A stretch of DNA of 64,000 bases from Pisaster brevispinus (GCA_023634235.1 JAMKCF010000009.1:4898001-4962000); one strand, 5' to 3'; shown: positions 47,901 to 58,790, counted from the stretch's first letter. Translations and numbers: made by a program. The notes: generated from the sequence alone by a model not told the origin.

Positions 47901-50900
47901 CTATTGTCCTCTTTTGTTATAGGTCCCCGGTTTGAATGTGAAAACAAACTCACACACACCCGGGGACAAAAACCCCTGTGACACCGGCCCCAAAAATTAT
48001 GAAATTTTATCAAATATCCAGATTGGTGGCTGTGGCTCAAGGCTGTTGCTGTGGGCTTCATATGCTTCAACACATGTTCATGTGACAATCAAGCCTAAGC
48101 CGCTGCCAGACACGGCCTTTAAACAGCCAGTCCACGGACGCCGGATTTACAGCAAATTTCAACACCATAACAAGTCCATTCTCATTAAATTATCAAATTT
48201 ATTGTACCATTTATTGACATTCAACAGAATATTGAACATAAATCTATATTAAAATTAATAGAAATGTTATAAAATACAATTTGAGGCCAAGCTAACCAAG
48301 AGATCCTCATTTTGTTGGTACAATTTTGAGAAATACATGTCAAAATTGCAGGGTTGAACTGACTTTTGCTGTGGGCACGGAATGTGGAAAGCTGACTTGG
48401 ACAGAAAACAAATGCATTTCATATTCTCTAATTCTAAAAAGAACACTGCATGTTTGGTACAAACCAAACTCAAAGTGATAAACCATCCTAAGAAGTGAAC
48501 ATTTTGTACTGGTGAAAAACATGATTATTTTCAGTATGGATGCCGACTGACCATATTAAGTTGATTCAATCCCAATCCACTATACCCCATTATTTCTTTC
48601 TCTAATGTACCAGTGTCAAAGTCAAGAAAATAGTATTTGAACACCCCCAAGCTGATGCTTATACTGATTGCGGCAATCAAAATAAGCACATTATTAGTGA
48701 GAATGAACAAAATCCCCGGCAACACATAAACCACTTTTTTGTGTGCTCTCATTTGAAGCCAACCATCTATACATTAAGGAAAACCTTCACAGGTTTATTT
48801 AGTGTGTTTATTGAAAACTAGAGAATATGAAAGAATTTATTCTGAAAAAAAAAACAACCCACTGAATATTATTCCACTGGTGTTACTTGATATTACAGGT
48901 GGCCAGTCACTCTACGACTCGGCAAGTCAAAGCTGCTGTAATGACGAGATCATAGACCATGTGAGCTCCCCTACCCTTGATTGCTGCGGGCACAGGGACG
49001 ACGAGCGAGTGTACGATACGGACTCACAGATATGCTGTATGGGAACACTGGCCAACAGAACCCAAGGTAATGCCATGATCTAGTACACCAAATAATGAAT
49101 GCTTTATGAGTGCACTGACGAGAAGATTTTCATTTGAGTTGAAAGATGGAATGTTCCATTCGCCTCGTTGAAAGGAACATGTTCCATCTTTTAACGAATG
49201 AATGTATTCTTTCCAGTGCTCGAATGCAAAACATTCGGTTCTTTTGTTTTATATAAAATCCAAGTAGATTTTTGTCATTTGATTGGAGGATAAAACTGTA
49301 AGAATAAACAAAATGTGACAAACTTGTGTTCTGCGTTCTAGTTTTGCAAGTTCAAAATACTTCAAAATACTTAAGACAGATTTACTGTTTTTGAATGTAT
49401 ACACGATATGGGATTTTTCTGTAAGTTAAAACACCTCTCTGTGCTGAAATATTTCCTGTAGTATCAACTAATAACTGCAAACATCCAAATAAAAAAATCA
49501 CCTAAGAGAAACCCTGCGTAACCAGGATGCAAATAATCTCTTATTTTGGGTTGGAGTTTAGTCAATGGTGACTGCAACTGCTCCTGGAAATGTCTCTGGT
49601 TTCCTGTTACTAAAAACTTCCTCTTACACAACAATAGTCTTTGGGCCACGGTTCATGAGGCAAGACGATTTATAAGCCACTAGATCCAAGCCTCCATCCA
49701 AGAAGAAACAGCCGTTCACGTTTGAACTTTTGCATTTATGGCGATAGTAAAGGACAAGATTACCAAAGTGTTCCTTTTGCATGCAGTGCAGTTAACTGCC
49801 TCAAATCTGCCTGTAAACAATGCCCATTACACACACAAAAAGGAAACGTAACCCTGCTTTATGAATTTATGGCAGTTCCTTGACCAAAGTCTCTCTTGCA
49901 CATTCTTGCAACATCCTCACTCGAAAGTGCCAGCTACTTCATTGGTTATGCGTACCTGGAGGAAACAAATACAAACACACACACACACACACACCAAAAG
50001 GAGAAAAAGAAGAAAAAAAACTGTAAATAATTTTATGATTTATTTTTGCTACTGAAAATTACATTCACTCATGCATGCAGAATATCTTGTAAAGGTTGAA
50101 TTGGGGGGGGGGGTGGTCGGACAGTGTTGTTTTCAGTAATACAACATGAAAAATGCAGCTGCGTGGGGGAAAAAGGTTCCAAACTGGCCCAATTCATAGA
50201 GCTGCTTAAGCACAAAAAGTGACTTAGCACAACAAAATTGTGCTCACCATAGTAAGGTTACCAACAAGCCTGGTTACCAACCAAAATACTATGTCACACC
50301 ATCTGTGACTGGTGTCCTGCTTATTTTAGTTTGACAAAAACTTCTATTTACATAGCAGAAACTTGTTAAGTAACATTTCCTTAAAAATTATGAAACTGAA
50401 CCTGGTTGAAAAGGTCAAAAAGTACAATTTGCATGAAAATTTCCTGTGAACATTGCTCTAGTATAAAGTAATGGAGTCAGTCTTTGATTTTAACCACGAG
50501 GGTTCAACACATGAGGATCTTTTTTCAAATTGATTTTCTTGTATCTATGTGCTATGGATAGACTTCCTACTCAATTTTCTTGTATCTATGTTCTATGGCT
50601 AGACTTCCTACTCAATTTTCTTGTATCTATGTTCTATGGCTAGACTTCCTACTCAATTTTCTTGTATCTATGTGCTATGGATAGACTTCCTACTCAATTT
50701 TCTTGTATCTATGTGCTATGGATAGACTTCCTACTCAATTTTCTTGTATCTATGTTCTATGGCTAGACTTCCTACTCAATTTTCTTGTATCTATGTTCTA
50801 TGGCTAGACTTCCTACTCAATTTTCTTGTATCTATGTTCTGTGGCTAGATTTCCTAATCGATTTTCTTGTATCTATGTTCTATGGCTAGATTTCCTAATT

Positions 50901-53900
50901 GATTTTCTTGTATCTATGTTCTATGGATAGATTTCCAAATCGATTTTCTTGTATCTATGTTGTATGACTAGATTTCCTAATCGATTTTCTTCTATCTATG
51001 TTCTATGGACAGACTCAGTATGCTGTGGTTCAACAGTGATGGACAGCTCCCATGAGACATGTTGCTTTAACGGTGTAGGGTACGCCCCAAGGGATGGGCT
51101 TGGGTCCTGCTGTGGGGTGGACAAGCTTTTCAACCCAGAGACCGAAATGTGCTGTGAACAATACCAGCCCAACCCTTCCAGTGTGGTTCATGTGATTGGG
51201 CCTGACGCAGTGATAGATGGGGACTTCAAATGTTGCGGACTGACTGCTATAAATACTACAGAGAAGAGATGCTGTAATGAGGTATGCCATTGTTGGTCAA
51301 TTCAGTCAACCTATCATGTTTCATTTTGCGTCATTCATTTCCTTATTGCGATCCGAAGGAATCAACAACAAATGAATAACACATGAAGAAATACAACAAA
51401 TGAAGATTTGTTTGCTTCCTTCAAGCTTGAAATAAGTCTGACGTTGAGGATGTTAGTAGTTTTGTTTTGGTTGTCCAGTTTGATGTTGGCAAATATGCAG
51501 TTAGTCAAAAGTTTCCGAATACTTGTAAACAATTAAGAAATTTTGCCCGACTGACATTCATGCTATCATTAAACCCATGTAATGTTGTACAAACTAGGGC
51601 GTGATTGGCAAATGAGGTTTCTATAAAAATAGCATCTTCATCCCAAGCTTTAATTTTGTTCAATTTTAATAAATTATTTGTGTTATAAAACATTGAAAAA
51701 AATTTTTTTTTACAAATTGCTCTGGGTGTTTTTATTTTCAAGAATTTTGTATAAATAGAATTTAAAAAACAAGTTTTTATTTCATAAAAAATAAAGTCTT
51801 CGTTCGCCTTTGTTTTCTCGTTTTTAATGTGTGAGACTTGCGCAGTCTGTTGGAAATTAATACCGATTTGAATTCATTTAAACGAGCCAGTGCTTTTCCC
51901 CATGTTGGTGTTTTGTATACCATCTAAATCATTCATTGTCTTTCTCTTTTCCCGTCAGGCCCAGAGAGATAAAACTCCTTACAATGAGTGCTGCGGTGGA
52001 GCGACCTTCGACACTCGCTCACAGATATGCTGCGAGGGAACAGTCAGAGACCTCACAAACGGAGAGACAGACTGCTGTGGCACCAACCCTTATAACCCAG
52101 CCAATCAGGTGTGCTGTGGGTTTGATAGAGTTGTGTACAATATTGGTGAGTCCAGATCAATCCATCTAACGCAACATTATATTTCTCACCAAACACGGCT
52201 TGATACAAATTTTTTTTTTTTTAACTAGTCGATGAAAACTATGAAGGTTAACCTTAACCATGACAAATCCTACATAATCCATCGCTTTAGTTTTTCTTGA
52301 ATCTGATGGGTTTATAACTGTACCGCCAAGCAACGATTAATTTTGCATGGTGCCCAGCAGATCAATCAGAGTCCAAGCATCTGGATCAGAACTAACTATG
52401 ACATACAGAGATACCTTAACTGATGCGGCACACCTAAGGGGTCAAATAAACTAAAAATAAGTCAATTCACCTGAAATTTATTCAGATTTTTACTAAAAAA
52501 ATAAAATAAAAATCCAGCTACCACAAGTCATGACAGAGGGTACATACTCAGAAGCCAAATACAGTCCTCTGCAAAACTGTCGTCGTTCACAAGAATTTGT
52601 GTTAGATAGTGTCATTTTGACTTTGTTAGATCCTGTGACAGAACTCTCTGCAATTGTATCGAAATAAGTTCCTTTGTTTGAACTCATGGCAGGTCATGGT
52701 AGTTGCTGTCGTAGCATGCCGTACAGCACATCGCTGGACTCATGTTGCCGTGGAAAGATCAAGCACGTCCCTAAGATCGATGGGGTACAGGACTGCTGTG
52801 GCGGTGAATCGTATCTCAAGACGGAACAAGTGTGTTGTGAAGAAAACCTTCTGGATAGACAGCCGGGTATGCAATGCTGTGGGAGAGGTAAGAGCCAGCA
52901 TCTACAGCTGTACTATTTATGATGTATATATTCCTGGTAATGAAACCAAAGAAACCACATAAGTGAACTTAATCACTGTAGCTCACATGCCCGAGGAAAC
53001 CTGTAAACAAGAGTGCTTGCTATGTGAAACAGATACACCGGGGTTAACCCCTACTCTTCCACAATAAAGTGTTCTGGGTTATTTTACGTGCACGCACTAC
53101 CAGTGCTAGTACATGGGACCTACAGCTTAATGTGCATCCGGGAGCAACTCAAGCATAAACTGTTCTTTCTTTTATATAAATATTCCAGAGCTGTACAACA
53201 CAACCTCTGAGCTGTGTTGCGGCAACACCGCCATACCACGATCAACCCCGTCTCTCCAGTGCTGTGGGAATACCAGCTACGACCCTCTCCAAGAAACCTG
53301 CTGTCACAACGTTGGCCAAATCTTCGTGGGCTTGAATCTGTCTTGCTGTTACTCCACCCGATTCACTACAGCAGACGTATATAATCCTCAGACTGAGACG
53401 TGTTGCCGAGGAAGAAGAGACGGTACGTATCAACCTCTTTCCCAGTGGTGTACAATCTCATGGCCCCTGGAAGTGTGACTTAGTGTGACTTAGTTAGTCT
53501 CGTGGTTAATTAATTTTGTGTTAGAGATGCGGGTGTACACACTAATAATGAATGTGATACCTAAATCTTTCCTGATTGAGAGAGTATCTCATTATCAATC
53601 ACTCATAATTATTATCTTTTCCAACCCTTTCTTTAAATTATCCCTACAGTTGGTGTCTACCCTGAACCAAACAGCAACACAAAATGTTGTAGTGAGTCAC
53701 TGCTTCAAGATAACCAGTTGTGTGACAGAGCCCGACGTCAGCCAATCACCAAGGAGCATGCCGACGACAACGCCGTCTGCAGATCAACAAGACTGCGCAC
53801 TGGACGACCACGACAAGGAGGACTAATCCATACATACAACCAGGAAACTCATGTAAGCAATTGATTCAACAGACTCCCATCCATTGACCCCCCCGCACCA

Positions 53901-56900
53901 AAGTCACACACTACACTCGTCATGTTTGGCTGTTTTATGAAACCACGGCTTGGGCCCTGGTCCTGGCTTAGGCACTGTCCACCTATCTGAAACCCCCATA
54001 CCAAAAGCACATGTTTTCAAAATAACTGCTTGAGCCCCAGCAACAATCCTTGTTTTTTTTTACAAAGGAGCATATAGCCCTGTAAGCGGATAAATGCCGT
54101 TATATCCTAAAATGTGTATGTCACTGTTTAACACATGGTGACATGGACTCCCAAACTGGCTCAACCAAAGATTATTGTGATGATGAGGACAGGTGAATCG
54201 GGTCAATAGCGATCAGACGAAGAGAATCAGAGCAAACTGATTAAATCGTCGTAGAGGTCTAGCTGGTTCTTTTTAAGACCCACCACAACTCATAGAGAGA
54301 TTTCACGTGTACCTCCACCTTGCAAAGTTTCAAATCCTACTGAACAATATTTGTTGTTCCTTTCCCACAAAAAAGAAGTCTATAAAACCAAATCAAAACA
54401 GTACACTTGCTTCAAAGACTTTTATTCAAGATCTCAAACATGAATATTTCATTTGATTCCTTTCAGGTATGTACCACCAATGGTGACGTAGTGATCCGAA
54501 GGCCTGGTGAGCAAATCTGTGGTCATAAGCTGTTTGACTCCGCCTCTGAGTTGTGTTGCGGTGGCCGAGTCTTCTCCATCAACGACCAGTACGGGAATCC
54601 AAGGGAATGCTGCGGCAACAGCGTCTTTGTGTATGCACCCAGTCTGCAGTGTTGCTTTGGTAACCGGGTAGAAAACATACCGCAGAATGTTGCTGGGTAA
54701 GACTGAATCGAGAATACACAAACAATGAGATTGATGATCATGCCAGCTTGTCTTTGTTTGTTATATATCCCCTCATGCTTCTCAGTTACAAGAGCAAGTT
54801 TATTAAATAGTAAAATAATCGTTTAACTTTAAATACACTGACTGCCACAAAGTACCATACCTGCCAGTCTCGCATTGGGTGCACGAATTTCTTCTGTTTG
54901 TACGGCCGGTAACCGAAAAACCCCATGGCTTGTGTACTGTGGGCTGCGTCTCAACAGTCTTCTGTGGAATGTTGTGGCAAGAGCCAGTTGGGCAGGAGCG
55001 TAAACCGAAAGTAATAAGGTTGTTAATGTATAGACAGTATAGGTAAAGTGCGCTGACAACTGGAGACAAGTTTTTCTTGACGTATTTATGAAGGGACAGC
55101 TAAATAACTGAGACTATTTACACAACAGACAGACACTACTGGTGAAATGACATACTGTCCTTTAACATAGTGCATCCTTCTTTCGTGTAATTTCCAGGAT
55201 GTGCAGGAATGTTGCTTACAATGTCAACACCAGTACATGTTACCGAAACAGTGTGGTACGACCTCGGTGTGAATTGGACAACTACCCAGATCTCTGCAGC
55301 ACCGGCTCTGATCCAAGTCTCTGGATTCCCTACAACCTTCGAGACAACGAGTGTTGCGGCGAAAATCTGATCGGCCCCGGCGAGACGTGTTGCAACGGAC
55401 AGGTTTATGCAACGCCAGGTACAACTATCGGCAGTGGTAAATGCTGCAGGAACGAGGGAGGTTACAACCCGGCCACGGACATCTGTTGTAATGAAAGACT
55501 GTTTCTGACAAATGGAACAGGTAGGTTGATTGTTACGATCTTAACAAAATTTTGGGGGTGAACAAAGACAAATTCACTAGAGCGGGATTTGAACCTGTGA
55601 CCTCTGCATTAACATGCCAGGGCTCTCCCTAACTGAGCCATCAAGCCCTTATGTTGGCACCTCCATATGTTGTCAACATCTTTGTTCAGGGGTACCAGTC
55701 AGACGCCATTCATTCTTCAAACAGCCAGGGATCACACAGCCCCTTGTGGCTTATTTGACTACCCATTTACAGACATAACCGTCTTCATTTCATTAATTTA
55801 AGAAAAGTAATCTATTCTCTTCATCTAGTTTTCATTTCCAATGTATGTTACAATACCGGATCTGTCCAGTATGAATCCTGACATTTTTTTTATCATACAG
55901 ACATGGAGTGCTGTGGAAACCGACCCTTTGACCCGCTTGACAGCTCGGAGATCTGCTGCGGGGACAGACTCCACTCCTCCGATAGTGGACAATCGCTGTG
56001 CACCGATGGGATTGCACACAGCCCGACGGAGACCGTTTGCGATGGTGTCCTGTATGGAGTCGCCAATGGAGACTGCTGCGGAAAGTCCATCATGAATGAT
56101 ACCACGACGTGCTGCGACGGCCACATGTAAGTGTGAAATACCTTCGCAGAGCACTCAATGCTCCATGTAGATCAGAAACAAAGTAAAACCAAAGCATTGA
56201 CCCAACTCACAGTTCCAATAACAAATCTGGTGCACTACAGTTATCCGTGTCTTAAAAAGAAAAGAAGCTTTGACGTAACCCTTGAACCGTATTCATGTAG
56301 TACATCAAAAACAACATTCCTTTTCAAAACATAATTTTCAAGAAAGCTCAAACATAATTTGTTCATGTAAAAAAAAAAAGTTTCTTCTGGAGTTTATTTA
56401 TTTATGAATGCACTTTTTTTTATCGACTGGCAGGTACTCCAAGTTTGATCATGGAACCCACTGCTGTGGTAGGGTGGCTTACAACCCATTGGCTCCAACC
56501 CAACAGCTCTGCTGTGGTGACTCACTGTACACCAATGCCCCAACACTTGAGTGCTGTGGAAACCAGGCTATTGACACAACTGAGCGTCAGTGCTGTACTA
56601 CAGCCGGGCATCAGTTTGCCCTCCTGAGGAGCAGTGGACAAGCCTGCTGCGGCGGGAGCAACGACTACGATGAGACTCTCGACACCTGCTGCCAGGGCCT
56701 GCTGCACAAGTTCATCGCCGATGGGGAATGTTGCGGGCGAGGTATTGTGAGGGACCCGTCAAAGGAGATTTGCTGCAATGGTCAAACTCAGGTATGTATC
56801 AACTGATACTAACAGTTGATTCCATTTGATTCTGTCCAAAACACTGTATTGATAAAACGCATGGCCTTTAAAATGTTGATTGATCCTTTTTCAAAGGATG

Positions 56901-58354
56901 CAACAAATAGGTTCTGAAGGATTCACATGGACTGAGGGTTGGAGGCCCAAACAACAGTTGCTTATCACTGGGTCAGGCATTCCAATCTTATCCAAATCCA
57001 AACATGTTGTCGTGAAGTGACAGAGGGGAATATTGGAGGATTGCGGTCTTCTGTAGGCAAGTGAGCCAAGGGAGCAAGGACTAATGTTTCAGTAATAATT
57101 TTTCTTTCTAATCATCTTCAGGCCAAAGATTATGGAGACCACACAATATGCTGCAATAACGTCATTCGTGATGCCCGTCGCTTCATCTGCTGTGGAAATG
57201 CTTCCGTCTCACGCCAATCCAAATGGCAAGAATGCTGCAACGGGATCATCATCAACAAGGGTCACCAACAATGCCCAGACACCGACATCCAAACTAGAGG
57301 TCTCGACGACACAAGTCACAGAGGTCTGGAAGACACAACTCACAGGATTTTTGCCAGGCAGACCGAGCACGCCCAAAGGGTTGCCGGAAACGCAACAGAC
57401 GCAACGGAGCTGGGCATCGAACAGACGACGAACGCTGACGGGAGAACGGCTCATGTGGAGCGTATGATGCCTAAGAACGCTACAGAGGTAACAGGGGTAG
57501 TGTGTAATGGCCAGTCTTACGATCCCGACACTCAGGGGTGCTGTTATGGCACTCTATACAAGCTAACTAATGAGACCTGCATGGACGGACTGATCGGGGG
57601 TGTCTGTGATGGCATTGCCTACAATCCCTCTACCCAGGGATGTTGTGGAGAAACTGTGTTCAACCGCACCATTGAAGATTGCGTTGAAATAGTTTCTTCA
57701 TCAGCTGATCTGGATTCTGGGAGTGGTGATGGGACCCAGCCCACTGTAAATGCAACTCTGCGGCCACTGTGCGGTGGCGTCATCTATGATCGCCTTGAAA
57801 ATGGTTGCTGTGGTGACCAGCTCTACAATCTCAGCTCAGAGTACTGTGGCGAAGCTGAAACAGTCATTCCCAAAATTGTAGATCAGCCGGACGAAGTACC
57901 AACCACAAGACTGACCACAATCTCTTCATATGAGACAAGCACTCCTGACAGCACAGTTAACTTCGAAATATCTGAAGAAGAATGCGACGCCCTCAGAGCC
58001 CAAGAAAACGTAACGGATGAGTATCAATGCTGCCAAAGCCTTCTCTACAGCCCAGAGAATGCAACCTGCTGCCAAGGCACTACACCTAGTGACAACGGGA
58101 CCGTGGTGATCTGGAGCGCCGTTACGGTCGGTGTAGCCTACGGGCGTTGCTGTGACCAAACGGCTTACGATTCCTCAGTGGAGGTATGCTGCAACGAGAG
58201 TGTCCTGGCCAAGACGTGGTTGACCCCAGATGTCTTCAACACCTGCTGCAAGCCGGGAGAGCAATGGAATCGTTTCTTCGACTCATGCGAGACGGCGCCG
58301 ACATACGAACCCTTCATGGTGGATGAAACATCCGGAATGTCACCAGAGGAGTAA
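44861..58354 (+). CDS. Gene C: galaxin-like protein without NTR domain, complete
   Basis: Thirteen exons: 44861-44969, 47459-47560, 48899-49066, 51013-51281, 51959-52145, 52693-52887, 53189-53422, 53650-53852, 54467-54696, 55198-55520, 55901-56126, 56434-56791 and 57122-58354. Total 3837 nt, 1278 residues plus TAA. The N-terminus has a long basic stretch (about 24 residues) before a short hydrophobic core TTILLLGILMII, an unusual signal peptide or possibly an anchor. About 56 Cys-Cys pairs follow. The last exon adds two cysteine-poor, Thr/Ser/Asp-rich linkers, one with a DSGSGD site suited to glycosaminoglycan attachment. Exon order and phases match B, but C has two extra introns and lacks the NTR exon. 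Probably a secreted matrix protein; role inferred from the galaxin family. Confidence 0.86.
44970..47458 (+). other. Gene C intron 1 (2.5 kb)
   Basis: AT-rich and non-coding; contains the compound tetranucleotide array at 47011-47189. No other structure stood out. Confidence 0.7.
47011..47189. repeat. Compound tetranucleotide microsatellite
   Basis: aaag units, then ccaa units, then caaa units, then caccc-type units, in succession. Gives long Thr/Asn/Gln-repeat ORFs on both strands that are artefacts. Confidence 0.92.
47459..47560 (+). CDS. Gene C exon 2
   Basis: Acceptor ttgttgcag before 47459, donor gtaagt at 47561; phase 1 in and out. AYDSGEKLCCGG unit, and a Cys codon split over the next junction exactly as in B exon 2. 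Confidence 0.82.
48899..49066 (+). CDS. Gene C exon 3
   Basis: Acceptor tattacag before 48899, donor gtaatg at 49067; phase 1. CGGQSLYDSASQSCC and RVYDTDSQICC units. Matches the first part of B exon 3. Confidence 0.83.
50190..50402. repeat. Palindromic MITE-like element, copy (gene C intron 3)
   Basis: cccaattcatagagctgcttaagcac on the left; tgaaactgaacctgg end on the right; ggttaccaac and gtgactggtgtcctgct inside. Confidence 0.6.
50534..51012 (+). repeat. 41-bp minisatellite, about 12 units, ending at the exon 4 acceptor
   Basis: ttttcttgtatctatg starts at 50534 and recurs exactly every 41 bases to 50944 (50985 has one change). Each unit ends tatggctag or tatggatag; the last ends tatggacag and is the splice acceptor. 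Left units are more alike; right units carry shared changes (gatttcctaatcg). Confidence 0.93.
51013..51281 (+). CDS. Gene C exon 4, acceptor formed by a minisatellite
   Basis: The acceptor ggacag (51007-51012) is the end of the last 41-bp repeat unit. A second AG six bases on (actcag, exon from 51019) is also in frame and would drop two residues. Donor gtatgc at 51282, phase 0. Six Cys-Cys pairs. HVIGPDAVIDGDFKCCG aligns with HTIGSTEVTNGWMQCCN in B exon 3. Confidence 0.82.
51959..52145 (+). CDS. Gene C exon 5 (equivalent to B4)
   Basis: Acceptor cccgtcag before 51959, donor gtgagt at 52146; phase 0 in, 1 out. KTPYNECCGGATFDTRSQICC and NPYNPANQVCCG units, four Cys-Cys pairs in all. Confidence 0.86.
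52693..52887 (+). CDS. Gene C exon 6 (equivalent to B5)
   Basis: Acceptor catggcag before 52693, donor gtaaga at 52888; phase 1. GHGSCCRSMPYS start and LLDRQPGMQCCG end. Five Cys-Cys pairs. Confidence 0.86.
52975..53140 (-). repeat. SINE fragment, reverse (gene C intron 6)
   Basis: The minus strand shows GGTCCCATGTACTAG...GTGCACGTAAAATAACCCA...GGGTTAACCCCGGTG, matching the body of 10850-10960 and the fragment at 36930-37060. Confidence 0.5.
53189..53422 (+). CDS. Gene C exon 7 (equivalent to B6, A exon a)
   Basis: Acceptor tattccag before 53189, donor gtacgt at 53423; phase 1. ELYNTTSELCCG, TSYDPLQETCC and VYNPQTETCC units; five Cys-Cys pairs. Confidence 0.86.
53650..53852 (+). CDS. Gene C exon 8, basic linker with RARR (equivalent to B7, A exon b)
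   Basis: Acceptor ccctacag before 53650, donor gtaagc at 53853; phase 1 in, 0 out. Only one Cys-Cys pair. CDRARRQ at 53721-53741 holds R-A-R-R (residues 448-451), a proprotein-convertase type site, followed by more Arg. Confidence 0.82.
54467..54696 (+). CDS. Gene C exon 9 (equivalent to B8, A exon c)
   Basis: Acceptor cctttcag before 54467, donor gtaaga at 54697; phase 0 in, 2 out. KLFDSASELCCGG unit and the shared NIPQNVAG end. Three Cys-Cys pairs. Confidence 0.84.
55198..55520 (+). CDS. Gene C exon 10 (equivalent to B9, A exon d)
   Basis: Acceptor atttccag before 55198, donor gtaggt at 55521; phase 2 in, 1 out. MCRNVAYNVNTSTC start, LIGPGETCCN and GYNPATDICCN. Confidence 0.86.
55554..55737 (-). 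repeat. tRNA-bearing inverted-end repeat, copy 4 (gene C intron 10)
   Basis: Plus strand: gaacaaagac, agcgggatttgaacctgtgacc (reverse box B), actgagccatcaagccct (reverse box A), ttgtcaacatctttgttcagggg. Confidence 0.65.
55901..56126 (+). CDS. Gene C exon 11 (equivalent to B10, A exon e)
   Basis: Acceptor atcatacag before 55901, donor gtaagt at 56127; phase 1 in, 2 out. HSPTETVCDG and NGDCCGKSIM. Four Cys-Cys pairs. Confidence 0.87.
56434..56791 (+). CDS. Gene C exon 12 (equivalent to first part of B11, A exon f)
   Basis: Acceptor gactggcag before 56434, donor gtatgt at 56792; phase 2 in, 0 out. Eight Cys-Cys pairs, ending EICCNGQTQ at the intron that B and A lack. Confidence 0.86.
57122..58354 (+). 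CDS. Gene C exon 13: last coding exon with Thr/Ser-rich linkers
   Basis: Acceptor catcttcag before 57122, stop TAA at 58352-58354. Three galaxin units are followed by a cysteine-free linker of about 65 residues rich in Thr, Asp and Arg (57270-57470). Then come SYDPDTQGCCYG and YNPSTQGCCGE units, an acidic DLDSGSGDG segment (57707-57733), a second Thr-rich linker, and final CC units homologous to the end of B exon 11. It ends in an acidic tail MSPEE. The stop overlaps two possible donors (see findings). Confidence 0.85.
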   Translation, partial: AKDYGDHTICCNNVIRDARRFICCGNASVSRQSKWQECCNGIIINKGHQQCPDTDIQTRGLDDTSHRGLEDTTHRIFARQTEHAQRVAGNATDATELGIEQTTNADGRTAHVERMMPKNATEVTGVVCNGQSYDPDTQGCCYGTLYKLTNETCMDGLIGGVCDGIAYNPSTQGCCGETVFNRTIEDCVEIVSSSADLDSGSGDGTQPTVNATLRPLCGGVIYDRLENGCCGDQLYNLSSEYCGEAETVIPKIVDQPDEVPTTRLTTISSYETSTPDSTVNFEISEEECDALRAQENVTDEYQCCQSLLYSPENATCCQGTTPSDNGTVVIWSAVTVGVAYGRCCDQTAYDSSVEVCCNESVLAKTWLTPDVFNTCCKPGEQWNRFFDSCETAPTYEPFMVDETSGMSPEE

Positions 58355-58784
58355 GGTATGCGGACATTCTATAAACCCAAACACTTTTCCTTATTCCAGT
58401 TGATTTATTTCTAGAATCTCAAGACGAGAACACAAGTCTTGGGATTGTGTGTGGTAGATACAGGAAGGGTCCTCATACTTCATGGGGAGTTAGTGTTTCT
58501 GTTACTTTTGAAGCGAAACAGGAAAACCTCCAACCATCTCAAGTAATGAAGTAATGAAAACTCAAGTACATTATTCATAAAAAACCCCAAGAATTTCTTA
58601 TTGAGTAAATGTAACCAAAAAATGACAAAAATCTATCAAGTAAAAACGCAGCAGTTACCACACTGATTAGTTCACCTCCGTGTACTAACGTCCAATATTT
58701 ACATTAATTTTCAGATGGATGGTTCCAGCCTGTTCTACCCAGAAACTCTGGAAGTGACGAGGAACATCAATAGAAAAAAAACAA

Positions 58785-58790
58785 AATAAA
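58785..58790 (+). other. Possible poly(A) signal of gene C (proximal)
   Basis: AATAAA in an A-rich stretch shortly after a candidate 3' exon starting at 58715 (acceptor attttcag). Alternatives lie at 59848, 60658 and 60784. Confidence 0.35.

Larger units (their letters stand above)
49067..51012 (+). other. Gene C intron 3 (1.9 kb), absent from gene B
   Basis: Lies between C3 and C4 where B exon 3 is continuous. Contains a CA repeat (49976-49994), a palindromic MITE copy (50190-50402) and, at its 3' end, the 41-bp minisatellite. Confidence 0.75.

Noticed and set aside
50534..51012. CRISPR-like array
   Set aside because: The 41-bp units are contiguous without spacers and the genome is eukaryotic; it is a minisatellite.
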